DNA of 64,000 nt from Gnetum montanum (GCA_015680685.1 MNCI01019003.1:208246-272245), one strand, 5' to 3'; counted from the first letter of the stretch, positions 45,273 through 56,876 are shown. Notes: generated by a model from the sequence alone, not told the origin. Numbers and translations: made by a program.

Positions 45273-47230
45273 TCATGGGTTGTCCCTATCTACATTATCT
45301 TTGCCACTTATTGTTGCATCATTCCCTATTACATTGCCTTCCCTTGCATTGCCCTCTCCCGATTCTTCATTCCCTCCCTCTACAGGCACTACGCCCTCAT
45401 CTAGAGCCTGCATCATAGGAGTGAAGCAGTTAGCTAAATAAATGCACATAAATCACAACAGAGTGTAATCATAAGAATACAGTAGAGAGCAAATAACTTG
45501 AGAAGGACCTACGTCCTTCTTGAATGGTATCTGGCCTAAGCGAAGCCTATGACGATGCTAGACCTCATCTACCATAATATCTACCCAATGCCTTTTGCCT
45601 GGTTCAGCGTCTATTGTGGTAGCTCTCTTCCTTTCGGTAGTCCAGCTTGGTGGCCCTGGAGAAAAGGAGATGGTCATGGTCTCCCATGTGGGAAGGTCCA
45701 ATTTTCATTCAGGAGATTTTGTAACCTTTACCTGCTCTTTGAACTTGGCATAGGCCTTTGAAGCATTGATGGCATTTATGAATCCTTGATACGTAAACAC
45801 CTCCACAACAATGTCATGGTATAACTTATGATGGGTGATGTTTTCTCGTTTGTACATATGTTTATGGTTTCTCTAGAACTGCTCCCATTCATAAACTTTG
45901 ATGCTTAAGTCTTTTAAATCATGATACTTGTAGGCTAACAGATCCATCTGCATTTTTTGCTCTATTATTTCATGAGTGGCCTCGACGTTCTGATGCACAA
46001 CTATCCAAAACTTGGCATAGTCTATCATAGTCATGCACTAGTCCTCATTATTAGTGTCATGGGCTATGAGGAACTCATTCCTTGACTTGAGATCCTCCAC
46101 CTCAGCCCTCAGGTTAGACTCCCTTTGCTTCGCCCTTTAGACCCATTTCCATAGGTCCTCATTGATGTGCTTATACTCTCACAAGGAGTGTGCCGAGTGC
46201 AAAGCACATTTGCAAACCTCACCATACGCATGACGAGACACCTTAGCTAGTTCAAGTGGGAATGTGGATACAACACTGACTTTCAAAGCTCGCGCTAGGT
46301 TCCATTTAAGTCAAGAGGTTTCCATGACATGAAGAGTATACCAATCGCATTAGTATAGAAAAAGTGGCAAACTCAAGAAATTCTAGCATAACAACGTGAA
46401 AGCAAATAACACTACTTCTTACCTACTTTAGGGTCCACCTGTGAAGATGCCTAATTATGTCGTCAACGATCCACTACATGAACATGAATTTGTTAGGGAC
46501 CTCAACCCATGATTCTACACAAATCAGAGGAGGTCTTGTAACATCAACAGTAGCATCTGTCACATAACCAAACATATTAGCAATGACCAAAACAGACTAT
46601 GAAAAGGCAGACATATTGTCAAACTCACCAACATTTGATTGTAGTCTCTCTTCTTACTGATGCAAAACAATGGCGGTAGTCTTGTTGGAGGTTCCTACTG
46701 GGTCCCTACAGACCTCTTCTTCATGCGCTGGTGCCTTTCCTTTTAGGAGACCAACATCTTTTTTATTCAAGGGAGACTCCTCTTCATCAGCAGGAGGGTT
46801 CTCCCTAATAACAAGAGCCCTTGCCTTAGCGACAGGAGCTCCCTTCCTTTCGACTGGGGCCCTTCTCTCTGAGACTTGGACCCTCATGTCTTTATTCGTC
46901 ATCCCCGTATTAAGGGCTGACACCTCTTCGTCACCTTCTTCTTCTTCCTTTTCCTCTTTTGATAGTCAAGAAATGGGTTTGCATTAGCTCAAAGTAAGTT
47001 AGCCTAAGGTAGGTGCTACGCTATGCTACGCCACCTAGCGTAGCATAGCGTAGCAGACAACAACAAAGTAAGCATTAAACAAAAGTGCTTACTAGTAGGG
47101 GGTTGCGTCCTCTGTAGTTTAAGTTGTAGTCTTCACCCTTCCTCTTCCTCTGTGCAAAGGGTTTCCTTGGCTGGAGGAAGCCTCTTCTGCCACAACTTAC
47201 TGGCTGCAGTCTCAGCTATGAGACGTTCAC
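45273..47230 (-). pseudogene. Spliced antisense accessory gene, element A copy
   Basis: Minus-strand gene lying between protease and pol. Candidate introns are one starting at 47092 (GTAAGC), 46657-46557 (GTAAGA...GTGACAG), one starting at 46422 (GTAAGA) and 45508-45408 (GTCCTT...ATGCAG). The last exon ends in a stop at 45273-45275. Exons in order: LIAETAASKLWQKRLPPAKE (47.2 kb), a Glu/Lys/Pro-rich part (46654-46923), PPLICVESWVEVPNKFMF, STFPLELAKVSRHAYGEV, then a long coiled-coil-like region with EIIEQKMQMDLLAYKYHDL, and an acidic Gly/Asn-rich tail. Matching order and similar exon ends in the element C copy support the model. The 5' part is lost at the N gap. Several in-frame stops are present. 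Function unknown; a structural or regulatory coiled-coil protein is plausible only by shape. Confidence 0.68.
47015..47055. repeat. LTR-type palindrome inside an intron of the antisense gene
   Basis: The plus strand reads GTGCTACGCTATGCTACG, an 8-base spacer, then the near-complement TAGCGTAGCATAGCGTAGCA. The same word family builds the inverted repeats of the LTRs of elements A and B. It lies within the antisense-gene intron that starts at 47092. Confidence 0.65.
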
Positions 47231-47382
47231 CCCCCCCCCCCCCCCCCCCCACCCCNNNNNNNNNNNNNNNNNNNNNNNNNNNNNNNNNNNNNNNNNNNNN
47301 NNNNNNNNNNNNNNNNNNNNNNNNNNNNNNNNNNNNNNNNNNNNNNNNNNNNNNNNNNGGGCCCCCCCCCCCCCCCCCCCCC
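47230..47382. other. Sequence gap with homopolymer edges
   Basis: A 21-base C run (47230-47250), ACCCC, 103 N (47256-47358), GGG and another 21-base C run (47362-47382). The edges look like failed base calls and not real sequence. Element homology jumps from the antisense gene to the end of aRNH across this gap, so RT, RNase H and most of aRNH are either deleted or unassembled. Confidence 0.9.
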
Positions 47383-47439
47383 AACACACTACCACACCTG
47401 GCACATACAACACCTGGCAATTTGCAGGGATTTACAATT

Positions 47440-47720
47440 GGTTGTGAATCAAATCACTAAGGACTATGCCTGCAAGGCTACACATCTTCAACCCTACTAT
47501 GACCTAGCAAAAATCCTACTTTAGTAATTTGCAACCACATATGTGCAACATGTGCCATGCAACAAGAACACCATGGCAAATCCCTTACCTACCCTAGCAC
47601 TAAACATTCCATCACACTCATTCGCAAGCCTGCCAACTTTGATTATTGAATGCACTAAGTCTATCACTCAGGTGGGACACATGGCCTCTGTCAGTGCTGC
47701 AGATACTTAGGAATGGTACG
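47440..47720 (+). pseudogene. aRNH tail of element A
   Basis: The plus strand resumes with TKDYACKATHLQPYYDLAKI and the VQHVPCNKNTM segment, which carries the last RNase H motif. It matches element B at 61416-61643 almost residue for residue. Only the C-terminal third of the domain is present. Confidence 0.75.
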
Positions 47721-48950
47721 CCAACATTAATTCTTACCTACAACATAGCAAACCCCCAGGTAGATTAACATCTGCGATGTAATCTGTAAGCATGCTTGGC
47801 AATACATGCTCATGGGAAATGACATCCTATGCCGACGTTCCTATGACAGGATATTATTGGCATGTGTGGGTGGGGAGTAGGCGTAGAAGGTAGTTAATGA
47901 AGTTCATGAGGGGCTGTGCGGTGGACACATAGCACCTAGGGCTATGGCTACAAAAATCAGATGCCTAGGATACTACTGGCCCCACATGGAGCATGACTGC
48001 CTGTCAAAAGTTAAGACGTGTGACATGTGCTAGAGATACGCAAATCTCATACACGTCTCACCCACAAACCTACACCTAACGCAAATCACCTATCCCTTCC
48101 AACAATGGGGACTAGACCTCATAGGGCCTATCATGCCTAAGTCCTTCATAGGGCATAGTTTCATTATCACCACCACTAAGTATTTTACTAAGTGAATGGA
48201 AGCCATTCTGCTAAGGAAAACAATGTCTCAGCAAATCTACCACTTCATCCTCGACAACATCATAATGAGATTTGGGCTTCCAATAACTATTGTAACCGAA
48301 AATGGACCATAGTTCAGTAGTACAGAAACTTGAACCTTCTGCAGCAATCTAGGCATCAAGCAATCATTCTCTTCCCGTTATTATTCACAGGAAAATGGGT
48401 AGACAAAGGCTACAAATAAGTCCATCATCAACTTGCTGAGGCAGATGCTTAGCAACATCAAGAGGTGGTGGCATGAGCAAATCCTCTACATTTTATGGAC
48501 CTACAGGATGATGTACAGGACTGCGACAAGTAAGACTCCTTACAACCTTGTTTATGGACCTAAAGCTGTGTTGCCTCTTGAGTTGCAGGTATCATCACTC
48601 CAGATGATCCTATTTGGCATCGTGAGCGAAGCACAGAATAATGAGTCATGGATCGTTAACATCGACTTAATAGTGAAGGAGCATGCATAGATGCTAAGTT
48701 GCATAGAGCACTACCAAAGCAAGAAGCAGCAAAAGCACCATGTAGACCTACATCATCAACTAGTGCAAAAGGGAGACCTAATCCTCAAGACCATCTATGA
48801 GCATGTGAGAAAATTCTCAGCCAGCTAGGAAGGTCCTTAAGTGGTCACTAAAGCCTTCAGGAATGGATCCTTCAAGCTGCCAGACATAAATGACAACGAG
48901 TTTGCCAACCTGGTGAATCACTCGTACCTCAAGCAGTACTACATCTAAGT
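47721..48950 (+). pseudogene. Integrase of element A
   Basis: Follows aRNH. Parts in order: the HHCC zinc-binding region (EGLCGGHIAPRAMATKIR...KVKTCDMC near 47905-48020); the catalytic core (QQWGLDLIGPIMPKSFIGHS near 48105 with the first Asp; ITIVTENGP near 48290, where the second acidic residue has become Glu in TEN; and the third-motif region); and a C-terminal part open at 48433-48690. Gln codons after NGP and after TCDMC are TAG stops, and the Trp of FTKW is TGA. The residual frame to 48950 ends in the conserved LVNHSYLKQYYI segment. Confidence 0.82.
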
Positions 48951-48964
48951 GCATAAAGTAGGTG

Positions 48965-49275
48965 AACAACCATCCGCTATGATGTAAAATTGGCACAGGC
49001 GAGCAATGTCTACTACAAAATTAAATTGGCATGGCTACAGTAGCATTTTTCATGATGATAAACTAGCAACAACAACAAGCCGCATCCACTACGACATTAA
49101 ACTAGCAAAAATTATCCACTACGACATAAAACTAGCATAGCTAGTCTGCTACAACTATAAACTAACATGACACATCCACTATGATGTTAAACTAGCATGT
49201 ACAGTCTGCTAGGACCTTAAGCTAGCATAGCGATCCACTAGGATCTTAAACCAGCACATAGTCTACCAAGACCTT
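48965..49275. repeat. Repeat block R3 (element A)
   Basis: About nine degenerate ~35 bp units of the form CCACTACGACATTAAACTAG, most ending in CTAGCA, directly follow integrase. The complement has the core TGCTAGTTTAATGTCGTAGTGG-like word of the blocks in elements B and C (shown in parts; length varies by unit). Confidence 0.7.
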
Positions 49276-50209
49276 AAACTAGGTTCACGTCACATCCACG
49301 ATGCAATGGGGACACGATTTGGAACATAAGCAACACTACCACCCTTTGCATTATGCTGACCCTCCGAAGATGTCATATGACATTGCACTAGCCCTCTGGA
49401 CCTACCATCGCCACAGCCCCTTACCCTGATGGTAGTTCCTCGGCTAGTGCCTATAGCTAGAGTTCCAATAGTATTGTGGCCCAACCACAATATTGTTATC
49501 CTCTGGTCCCCTACCAATGGCATTTTGCTATGTGGTAGTTGATCCCATAGCTGAAATAAGGATGCATGCTCATGGTAGGGATTCCAATGCATTCACACTC
49601 ACAAAAGCACCTCCGAGGCCGATTCCTCCACGTCGATGCTGCCAAGGCCGCTGCTAGCCTTCCTAATTTGGACATCATACACTAGCAACAATGTCCAAGA
49701 GCTTCAACAATGCCCGCAGCTAGTAAGACCTTTTCCCTAACTAGCCAAGGGCATGTCTCACCACAGCAGCAAATGCTACAGCATCACGAAGTAAGTGCCT
49801 CAACTAGCTTGACTACTCTAGAGTGCAAACTCCATGACATGCGTAACACATCTCGTCACATGGGAAACATCAGTGAAAACTCCATGATGTGCATAACACA
49901 GCTTGCTACATGGAAAGCATCCTAGGAAAGACACCTGTCCTACGGGACGTCAAAGACCAAGGAAAGAAAAAGTGAAAATGAAAACAACTCCCTCATGAGC
50001 ACTCCAACGAGGGATTCAGCTAAACCTCATCTTTTTCTTTTTCCTATGCCTCCTTCCTCCCTACTTCACCTTTTCCTTCTAATTCAACACTCTCAAGTGT
50101 AGCCAAGTGACATATTGACACTCACAGTGCAACAATGTCAACATTTTGGCTTCTATGGTGTTTTGTATTCTTTGTCAATGTCTATCGAGCTTGTTCTCTA
50201 GATGTCAAC
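49276..50209. other. 3' untranslated region of element A
   Basis: No coding sequence was recognised. The equivalent region in element B is 58879-59939 (shared motifs around TTGGGACATTGT- and CATCTCGTCA-like words, by eye). It contains a near repeat of the CTCCATGA(C/T)(A/G)TGC(G/A)TAACACA word at 49830 and 49880. Confidence 0.4.
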
Positions 50210-50222
50210 AAAGAGGGGCCAA
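50210..50222 (+). other. Polypurine tract of element A
   Basis: AAAGAGGGGCCAA directly precedes the 3' LTR. This purine run primes plus-strand DNA synthesis in LTR elements. Element B has the matching AAAGAGGGACCAA in the same position (58865-58877, minus strand). Confidence 0.75.
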
Positions 50223-51826
50223 TGAAACACCACAAAAATTCGAAGGCATGGTTACTTCACCAGGCCTTGTAATTCACATAGTGCTATAGTAGTTCTCTTG
50301 GAGGAGAACGCCCTAAATTTAGTCCAGCTAGTTTGGAAAATTTTCTACTTTAGGTATAAACAGGCTCTACGAATCACCCTGCTTGTCCACCTAAGTAGTT
50401 TACCTAGCTAATAGCTTACTCAAAAGTAATGAACGGATTCAACAACAACACTCAGGATGTGTGAAATAGTTCAGTAAGTTTTCTAAGTCACAAAGTTTGC
50501 TATGTTACACTATGCCTTGCTATGTAGCATAGCAAGCTTCAGAAAATAGTTACAGAATGAAGTGCCACGCTACGCTATGCTATGTAGCATAGCGCAGCAT
50601 AGCAAAAGCTAGACGGTTAGTTCCCTTACTCAACTTCAAGTCCTTCATCAATGTCTCTTTCCATCAGAAAGCGGTGGACTATGTCTGCTGCTATGCTACA
50701 CTAAGCTACATGACATAGCGAGGTGTAGCAATTTTGTGGAGGTGACAAAAGGCAAATCAAATGACAAGATCAACAAGTTCACAAGTTTCATAATGCAGAA
50801 GGAAAATTCTATAGATTGGCATAGTCTTTGCAACTAAGGTCAGTCGCTACGCTATGTAGCATAGCATAGCGTAGAAAGTGTGTAGCCCACATATAGTGGA
50901 ACGTGCAACAAGATGATACACTACACCAAACATGCTATGCTACAAAGCACACCAAAGCATGATAGGTGGTTGTGTGACATCAATGCACTTCACCTAATTA
51001 AACCATTGGCACACGTCTCCAGACGCTGACGGTGTAATTACAGCATGGAAGGCTTATAGTTATGGCATAGCAAACTCATGGTCACAATGATCATGCATGT
51101 CCAATAATTATGCAGGCACGTGCAACATAGACAAGTCAATGTGGGCCCAAGGCATGTGGCATCCAAATTTTCCCTTTCACATGCTCTTGATCCTATAAAT
51201 ACCCCAACAAGAAACATTCAAAAGGCTCTCTTTTTGGCATTTTAGATTGGTCCTAGATGTCCTTTGGTAAACCGGAAATTTAACATTGTAACCTTGAGCA
51301 TTGTAAGCTTTCTATTTGACACTACAAACAATTAGCATCCTTAGCTAACATTTTGTTCCACCCTCTTTCTACCACCTTGGTAGAATTTCTGCATTGTCTG
51401 CTTCTGAGTCCATGCCCAAGCACATAGCTATCTTGCTCCATGTGACTTGGTTACTCTCAGGATCTCTGTACTCCTCAACGTTGTGCAACGGACTATATCC
51501 ATCTTGATAGAGCAAACTTGTAGCTTCAAAGTGGTGCATTTTTCTAACTACATTTTACTTTGTTTCCTGCTTATTACTGCATTTTACACCACTCTATGTT
51601 TCCTTTACATTCAAGCATTACTTCACACTATCATTTCCATTTTCAAACCACATGCTGTAAAAGGCTATATAGACGCTAACTAAGTCCTTGTCTAATTGAC
51701 CAAACCATTCAATGTGCCTCGTATTTTTTTCATACAGCATAGCCCTCTCGTGGATATAGGGTTGAGACTGTACACGACCATCGACCCCTCGATGTTTTCT
51801 AGCCAGTGACATTTTTAGTCACAACA
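50223..51826 (+). repeat. 3' LTR of element A
   Basis: 1,604 bp, TGAAACACC...CACAACA. It has the same TATA box (51194-51201) and palindrome clusters as the 5' LTR (50500-50610, 50690-50735, 50845-50880, 50935-50970). The target duplication TTATG follows. Confidence 0.9.
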
Positions 51827-52622
51827 TTATGCATTTATGCAATTTTCTTATAAGTATTTACTAATTCGCTATGTATCCTAACATTTTGATCCATAACTAA
51901 TCGTATCCTATCATTAGCCCAATTCATAATTTTATTGTATCTACACATGGTTCTATTGTAGCTTCATGCATCATCATATGTACTTGTTCTTTAGGTGCAT
52001 CTTCTATATTCATGTTAGCCTTTAGTAATGCATTGCACTCTACAAAATCATATCTTTGCTCTTGTTTAACTATAGAGTTATGAGAACATGAAGGATCGAA
52101 AGAGCATTCTTTTTTAGGAGTTGGTGGTTTAGAACTAGATGATGACTTAGAGCTTGAAGATTCTAATTCTACTAGATTCTTTTTTGTAGCCTCTATCTCT
52201 AGGATCTTGTTCATGTTTGTTTTTATACATAGTTTCTTAAACAATTTCCTCATTTTCTCTACCTTTTGCTCTTTCTCTTCTTCCATTTCAAGTAGTCTGT
52301 AGACTTTAGGTGGAATAAGGTTTTGTGGTTTTGCTATTGGAGGAAGGACCTTTTTAGATCTAAATATGGATGTTTTTTGAAAGGATCTTAATCTAAGAAT
52401 TTTGGCTCTCTAAGTTTTACCTGATATTTTCTTTTTTCTAGTATGAAAACTCTTTTTCTTTAGCCTGATGTAGGCATAGAAGTCCTCTAAAGTGTAATCT
52501 ATGTTAGGATAGAGTGTATGAATAGGGAGATATTCTGTGTTGATTTTTACTCCATATTCAATATTTGTAGATCCAACAAATATTGCTTGTTGTCCAAATG
52601 AAAGTAAAGTTCTAATACTAGT
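51827..52622 (-). mobile_element. Endogenous caulimovirid copy 2, right part
   Basis: Continues the minus-strand copy broken at 38786. It aligns with copy 1 from about 31490 back to about 30715 (capsid N-terminal charged region and movement-protein end). A 120-codon open stretch (51924-52286) covers the Glu/Lys-rich coiled-coil-like start of the capsid region and a Ser-rich linker; copy 1 is broken there. At 52622 homology stops where the LTR of element E begins. Confidence 0.82.
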
Positions 52623-53459
52623 TTATTAGTAGCAAGGTATCCCTATGCCCAACCATACAAATATGAGTGTCTATGCACGATCCACTCGAATTCCAAGGAC
52701 TAAGTGCTTATGCACCTTTGTGGAACAAGGATGGGTTGATCAATCATTGTCTTCCCAAGCTTACTTGTATAGCATCATTGTATAGTTAAGTAAACTTGAG
52801 GTACATGATTTTTATAGTTTTATGTGTTTATGTCCTAGTGCTACAAAGGGAGGAGATAGATAACTAAGTAACTAATTTTAATTTAACTGCTTAACTATGC
52901 TTTAACAAGTCCTAACACCAGCATCCATTCTTACTTGTCATACACATCCTGAACTAGTGCAACACTACTAGGATTGCCAAGTGCTAATCATTACTAGGTT
53001 ACCAAGTGTTACATGCATGCTTGAAGTGACCGTACTGAGTGTGCTTACTTAAGAGAGTTGCAAGGTGAGAGTGAGAACATTAATTAACTAAGAAGAACAT
53101 TAAGTAATAGTAATTAACATTAATTAATCTATTCTAAATGCTACAAGGTATATCACAAAGTTCATATTTATTACCATACACAAGATGTGCTCAAGTACAC
53201 AACGCTCGAATAAAGATTCATTCACTTTATGACTCCTACTATGGGCACTCAAAAATAATTCTATCTCTAGAAAGGGAAAAAGGTAAGAGTTTGGGTATGG
53301 GACTAAGACTAACTATGCAAACCAAGTACACCCACCTCTTATTTATAGGCAATGAGGCAGGCCTCAATATCACATCAAAGGCTTTGATATCGCATACTCG
53401 ATATCGTGGATGTGATATCATGGCTCATCATACCTGCATGACTAAATGACAACTCATCC
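52623..53459 (-). mobile_element. LTR related to element F; probable 3' LTR of element E
   Basis: Aligns over its whole length with the LTR at 688-1759, including the TCTTCCCA(G/A)GCTT(G/A)CTTGTAT block, the TATA box (53340-53347) and degenerate GATATC sites. It is about 235 bp shorter and its inverted ends are decayed (TTATTAG...CTCATCC). Its placement left of a minus-strand Athila-like pol makes it the likely 3' LTR of that element, but a solo LTR cannot be excluded. Confidence 0.72.
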
Positions 53460-55430
53460 TTGAGTCCCTTACAAAATATTGGGACAGTATGGGATTATTG
53501 ACTGAATCAGAACTAATAGCCATAGGAAATAATAGACTCAAAGTGCTCGGTGAATAGATCAACAAACATATTACAACATTGGTGTTCATGACCTTTGTGA
53601 TGAACACTATACATAGATGACATCCAGACCCTCATTTGACATCTTGAAGAGAGTAAAGAAAATGAGGCGTGTTGCTACCAACATCGCGATTGTGCCTTCC
53701 ATTGTTTATCCATAGCCACATGACCAAACTTGCTCTTAGCATAAATGCTCTAGCTCTAATCCATCTTGAGTGATTTCTCCTATCCAAGTGCATAGTTTTT
53801 GTAATCACCATTTGCACATACAACACAATCACAAATGAGTAAGGATAAGTAAACCACAATGTAGTTGATACCTTGCCTTGATATAAGGCACATTGGCTAG
53901 GTTGTGGTTATGGCAGAAACTAGGTTAGAGGTTTATCATTGATAACTACCCAAGGTGTAGGGGTGATATAAGTAGTACAATGAAAAATTTTGTAACAGGT
54001 TCGCCATGACTAAGAGCAAACCTCCAGTAGCAATAGGGTGAAAAAGTATAGGGAATAGGAAAAATGAAAAAAATAACAATGGTGATGCCAATAAAATGGA
54101 TGTCATGGATGGGGATGAAATGAGAAATTAAAAATTGCAAGAAATGTTTAAGGAGAAGAATTTAACAATTGCACCATAAAGGAATGTTAGTGGATCCTCT
54201 CCAACGAAGCTCATGCCCTTTATGCCCTAATAGACCCACAAACCAAAGAGTCCATAGGCTCAAGGAATGACATATGGAAAAAATGGTTAAAGACTAACCC
54301 ACAAGAATTTATCAAAGAATAACAATGCATCAACCATGAGATAGACTAATCATAAAATGGCAATGAGGTGGGAAATGGAAAGAAAAATGGAGAGTAGAAA
54401 ATGGAATGGAATCCCAAGTGCAAGGTTGTGTAAATTCCCTTGTGTATTTTATAGTTAAGGTGATTGAGTATAACTCATTCCAAATCTAAACTCAAATCAA
54501 CCACATTTAGTGACCTCGCATCAATACACTTGGCCAATCCATCCCCTTAAAGCAACAAGAATGCTTCCCCAAAGAGTCACCACCATGCCAAGAAGAGCGA
54601 GATGGAGAAGCAGGAAGTGAGAAAGGGCCTTAGTTAGAGGAAATCTTCAAGCATGGGTAACATATCTTTCCAGTGCAATAACCAGCGCTTGTAGCTCATA
54701 TTTCTTTATTATGTCTAAGGGGTGTGCTTTGAATTCTCACTTGGTTTTTTTGCATGAGAACCACACTATGCATAAACTTATTTGATTTATTCGACTTCCT
54801 GATGTTTGGTCATTGGTGAAATGGCAAAGAACCCATGAGAAGCATCCAAGTATGTGTATGTCTATGTGTGTTTGTGTGTGAGAACCACATCATGCAAAGA
54901 ATTATTTAATTTATTTGACTTTTTGATGTTTGGTCATCAACAAAATGGCAAATAACCCATAAAAAACATCCAAGTACCCAAGAGAATAGCCAACACATGT
55001 GCATCAAATCCCCTTGAAGTCACACCCTTTTCAACCATTGAATCCTTCCTCAATTTGAAGAATATGAAGCCACCAACTCAGTAATAATTTTATTTTGAAA
55101 AAGGGACAGTACAGTTCCAACACTAAGGGAGACCATAGAGTTGAACGAAGGAATGGACAATGTGGACTCATTGCCTATTTTATCAAAAGAATCATATCAT
55201 AGTATCAACATTGAAAATCAAAGGTAAAAACCAAATATTAATAATCAACACCATTATAGTACAACCCACCATCATGAGCACTTATTGTATGATGAATGAA
55301 AGTAAATCAAACAAAGAAATAGGAAAAAATGTGAACGATGATGTAAAACAAAAATAAATAAAATTTAAAACAAATGTGTAAAACTAAAATATATAAACAA
55401 AAATATAAAAAAGAAGTTGAGGGCTTAGAA
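53460..55430 (-). other. 3' non-coding region of element E
   Basis: Between the LTR and the integrase end no protein was recognised. Near 54751-54977 a ~100 bp segment is duplicated in tandem: (T/C)GAGAACCACA..ATGCA through ACATCCAAGTA, period about 120 bases. Athila elements often carry an env-like ORF here, but none could be identified. Confidence 0.4.
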
Positions 55431-55433
55431 TGG

Positions 55434-56870
55434 TTAGCATTGGTGGCCATCTCCCCCATAATTGGGTTCAAAGGAGGAGATCTGAAATAATGAGCAAGGT
55501 TGTCCACCAATAGAGGTGGTATTGGTACTAGTTGTTCTAAACTCATGGAAAGGTTTGGTTTGTTGGATGTTGACCAAAAATTTCTTTTCTGGGCTCTCAA
55601 GTTTGTAAATCATCAAGGCTCCTAAAGGAAAAGTTGCATAAATAATATAAGGTCCTTCGCACAACATTTGAAATTTAGTGCATTGTGGCATGTGTGTGGG
55701 ATTTCGGTACAGAACCTTATCTTCTGGTTGATATTTAACTTTCCTAATTTTCAAGTCATGACATTTTTTATTGAATGCCTTGTGCAATTTGTTAGATGAT
55801 AGGGTGATTGATTGGTTCTCATATAGCAAATTAAGGATCATTAACCATTATTTTTATGCTAGATCAATGTCAAGGTTGAGATCACACATCATAGATAGTG
55901 TATAGAGTTCTGCTTGAATGGGAAGTGTTAGAAGTTTCCTGTACACTAACTTATAGGGAGAGTAGCCTATAGGGAGTTTCCATGTGGAGCAGGATGCCCA
56001 AAGAGCATTGTTCAGTTTGGTGCTGCAATCTCTCCTATACTTGCTAATAGTGCTTGTCAATATTTTCATAATCTCCCTATTGGTGAACTCAACTTGATTG
56101 TTCACTTGACAGTGGTATGGATTAGTTAGTTTGTGTTCAACCCCTAAGCATTGCATCAGCTTCCAAAAAGTTGCACTTATAAAATGTGTGCCATTGTCAG
56201 AAATAAGTAAATGAGGCATATCAAACCTATTTACAATTTTTTGTTGAACAAATCATGTAGCTATAGATGATGTACAATCCTTAACAACGGCTACTTCTAC
56301 CCATTTTGTAAAGTAGTCGATAGCAACAGTGATGTAAAATTTCCTATTGGACATTGGTATAATGGGCCCCATAAAATCAATTCCCCATATGTCAAAGGGT
56401 TCTAAAGGTTGAATCCATTGTTGCAGACCCTCCATTCTAGCAATCATTCCCAAATCATGTTGATAGCAATCATAAGATTGAATGAAATGATGGGCATCCT
56501 AAAACAATGTAGGCCAATAATATCCTACAAGTAGGATTTTAGTGGTTGTTCATCTCCTGGCATAATGACCCTCACAAGGACCCTCATGAGCATCCTAGAG
56601 AACTCGCAGCTGATTTATATCAGGAATGCACCATCAAGACATACTTTATAAAGTTGCTCATTGATCTCCATAAAATACTTGGCTCGGTGAAGAAACTATT
56701 GTTTCTTTTTAGTGTCTAACTCTTGTGGTGTTTGTTTTTTAAGGAGATAGGTGAGAATACTACTATACTTGTTTTTTTTTCATAGTTAATTGATTAGTTA
56801 CTACACTAGAAAAGAGGAGTTCATTAGGGAAATGATTAGAAATTGGATACTCATCGTCTTTATTATCCCA
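55434..56870 (-). pseudogene. Integrase of Athila-like element E
   Basis: Minus-strand integrase in three readable parts. An N-terminal zinc-binding remnant and CYQHDLGMIARMEG (56400-56530) is followed by the core start GIDFMGPI...VAIDYFTKWVEVAV (56253-56390). The core then continues with LISDNGTHFISATFW and VEFTNREIMKIL (55854-56219), giving the second Asp and the Glu. A C-terminal domain with KVKYQPEDKVLYRN and GPYIIYATFPLGALMI follows (55434-55841). The N-R-E-I helix and ASCSTWKLPIGYSPYKLVY block resemble Athila-type integrases. One frame break lies between the core halves. Confidence 0.8.
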
Positions 56871-56876
56871 TTGCAA

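Larger units (their letters stand above)
38787..51826 (+). mobile_element. Tat-like Ty3/gypsy element A, both LTRs present
   Basis: A 13.0 kb element has 5' LTR 38787-40377 and 3' LTR 50223-51826, flanked by a perfect 5 bp target duplication TTATG (38782-38786 and 51827-51831). Gag, protease and integrase lie on the plus strand. An intron-bearing gene lies antisense between protease and pol. RT, RNase H and most of aRNH are missing at an N gap. The first 100 aligned LTR bases differ at about 22 positions by my count, mostly transitions, so the insertion is old. It splits endogenous caulimovirid copy 2. Confidence 0.92.

Noticed and set aside
47133-47460. Open frames crossing the N gap on both strands
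   Set aside because: They are open only because N codons and poly-C/poly-G are read as residues. Only the part at about 47093-47230 (minus) fits the antisense gene.
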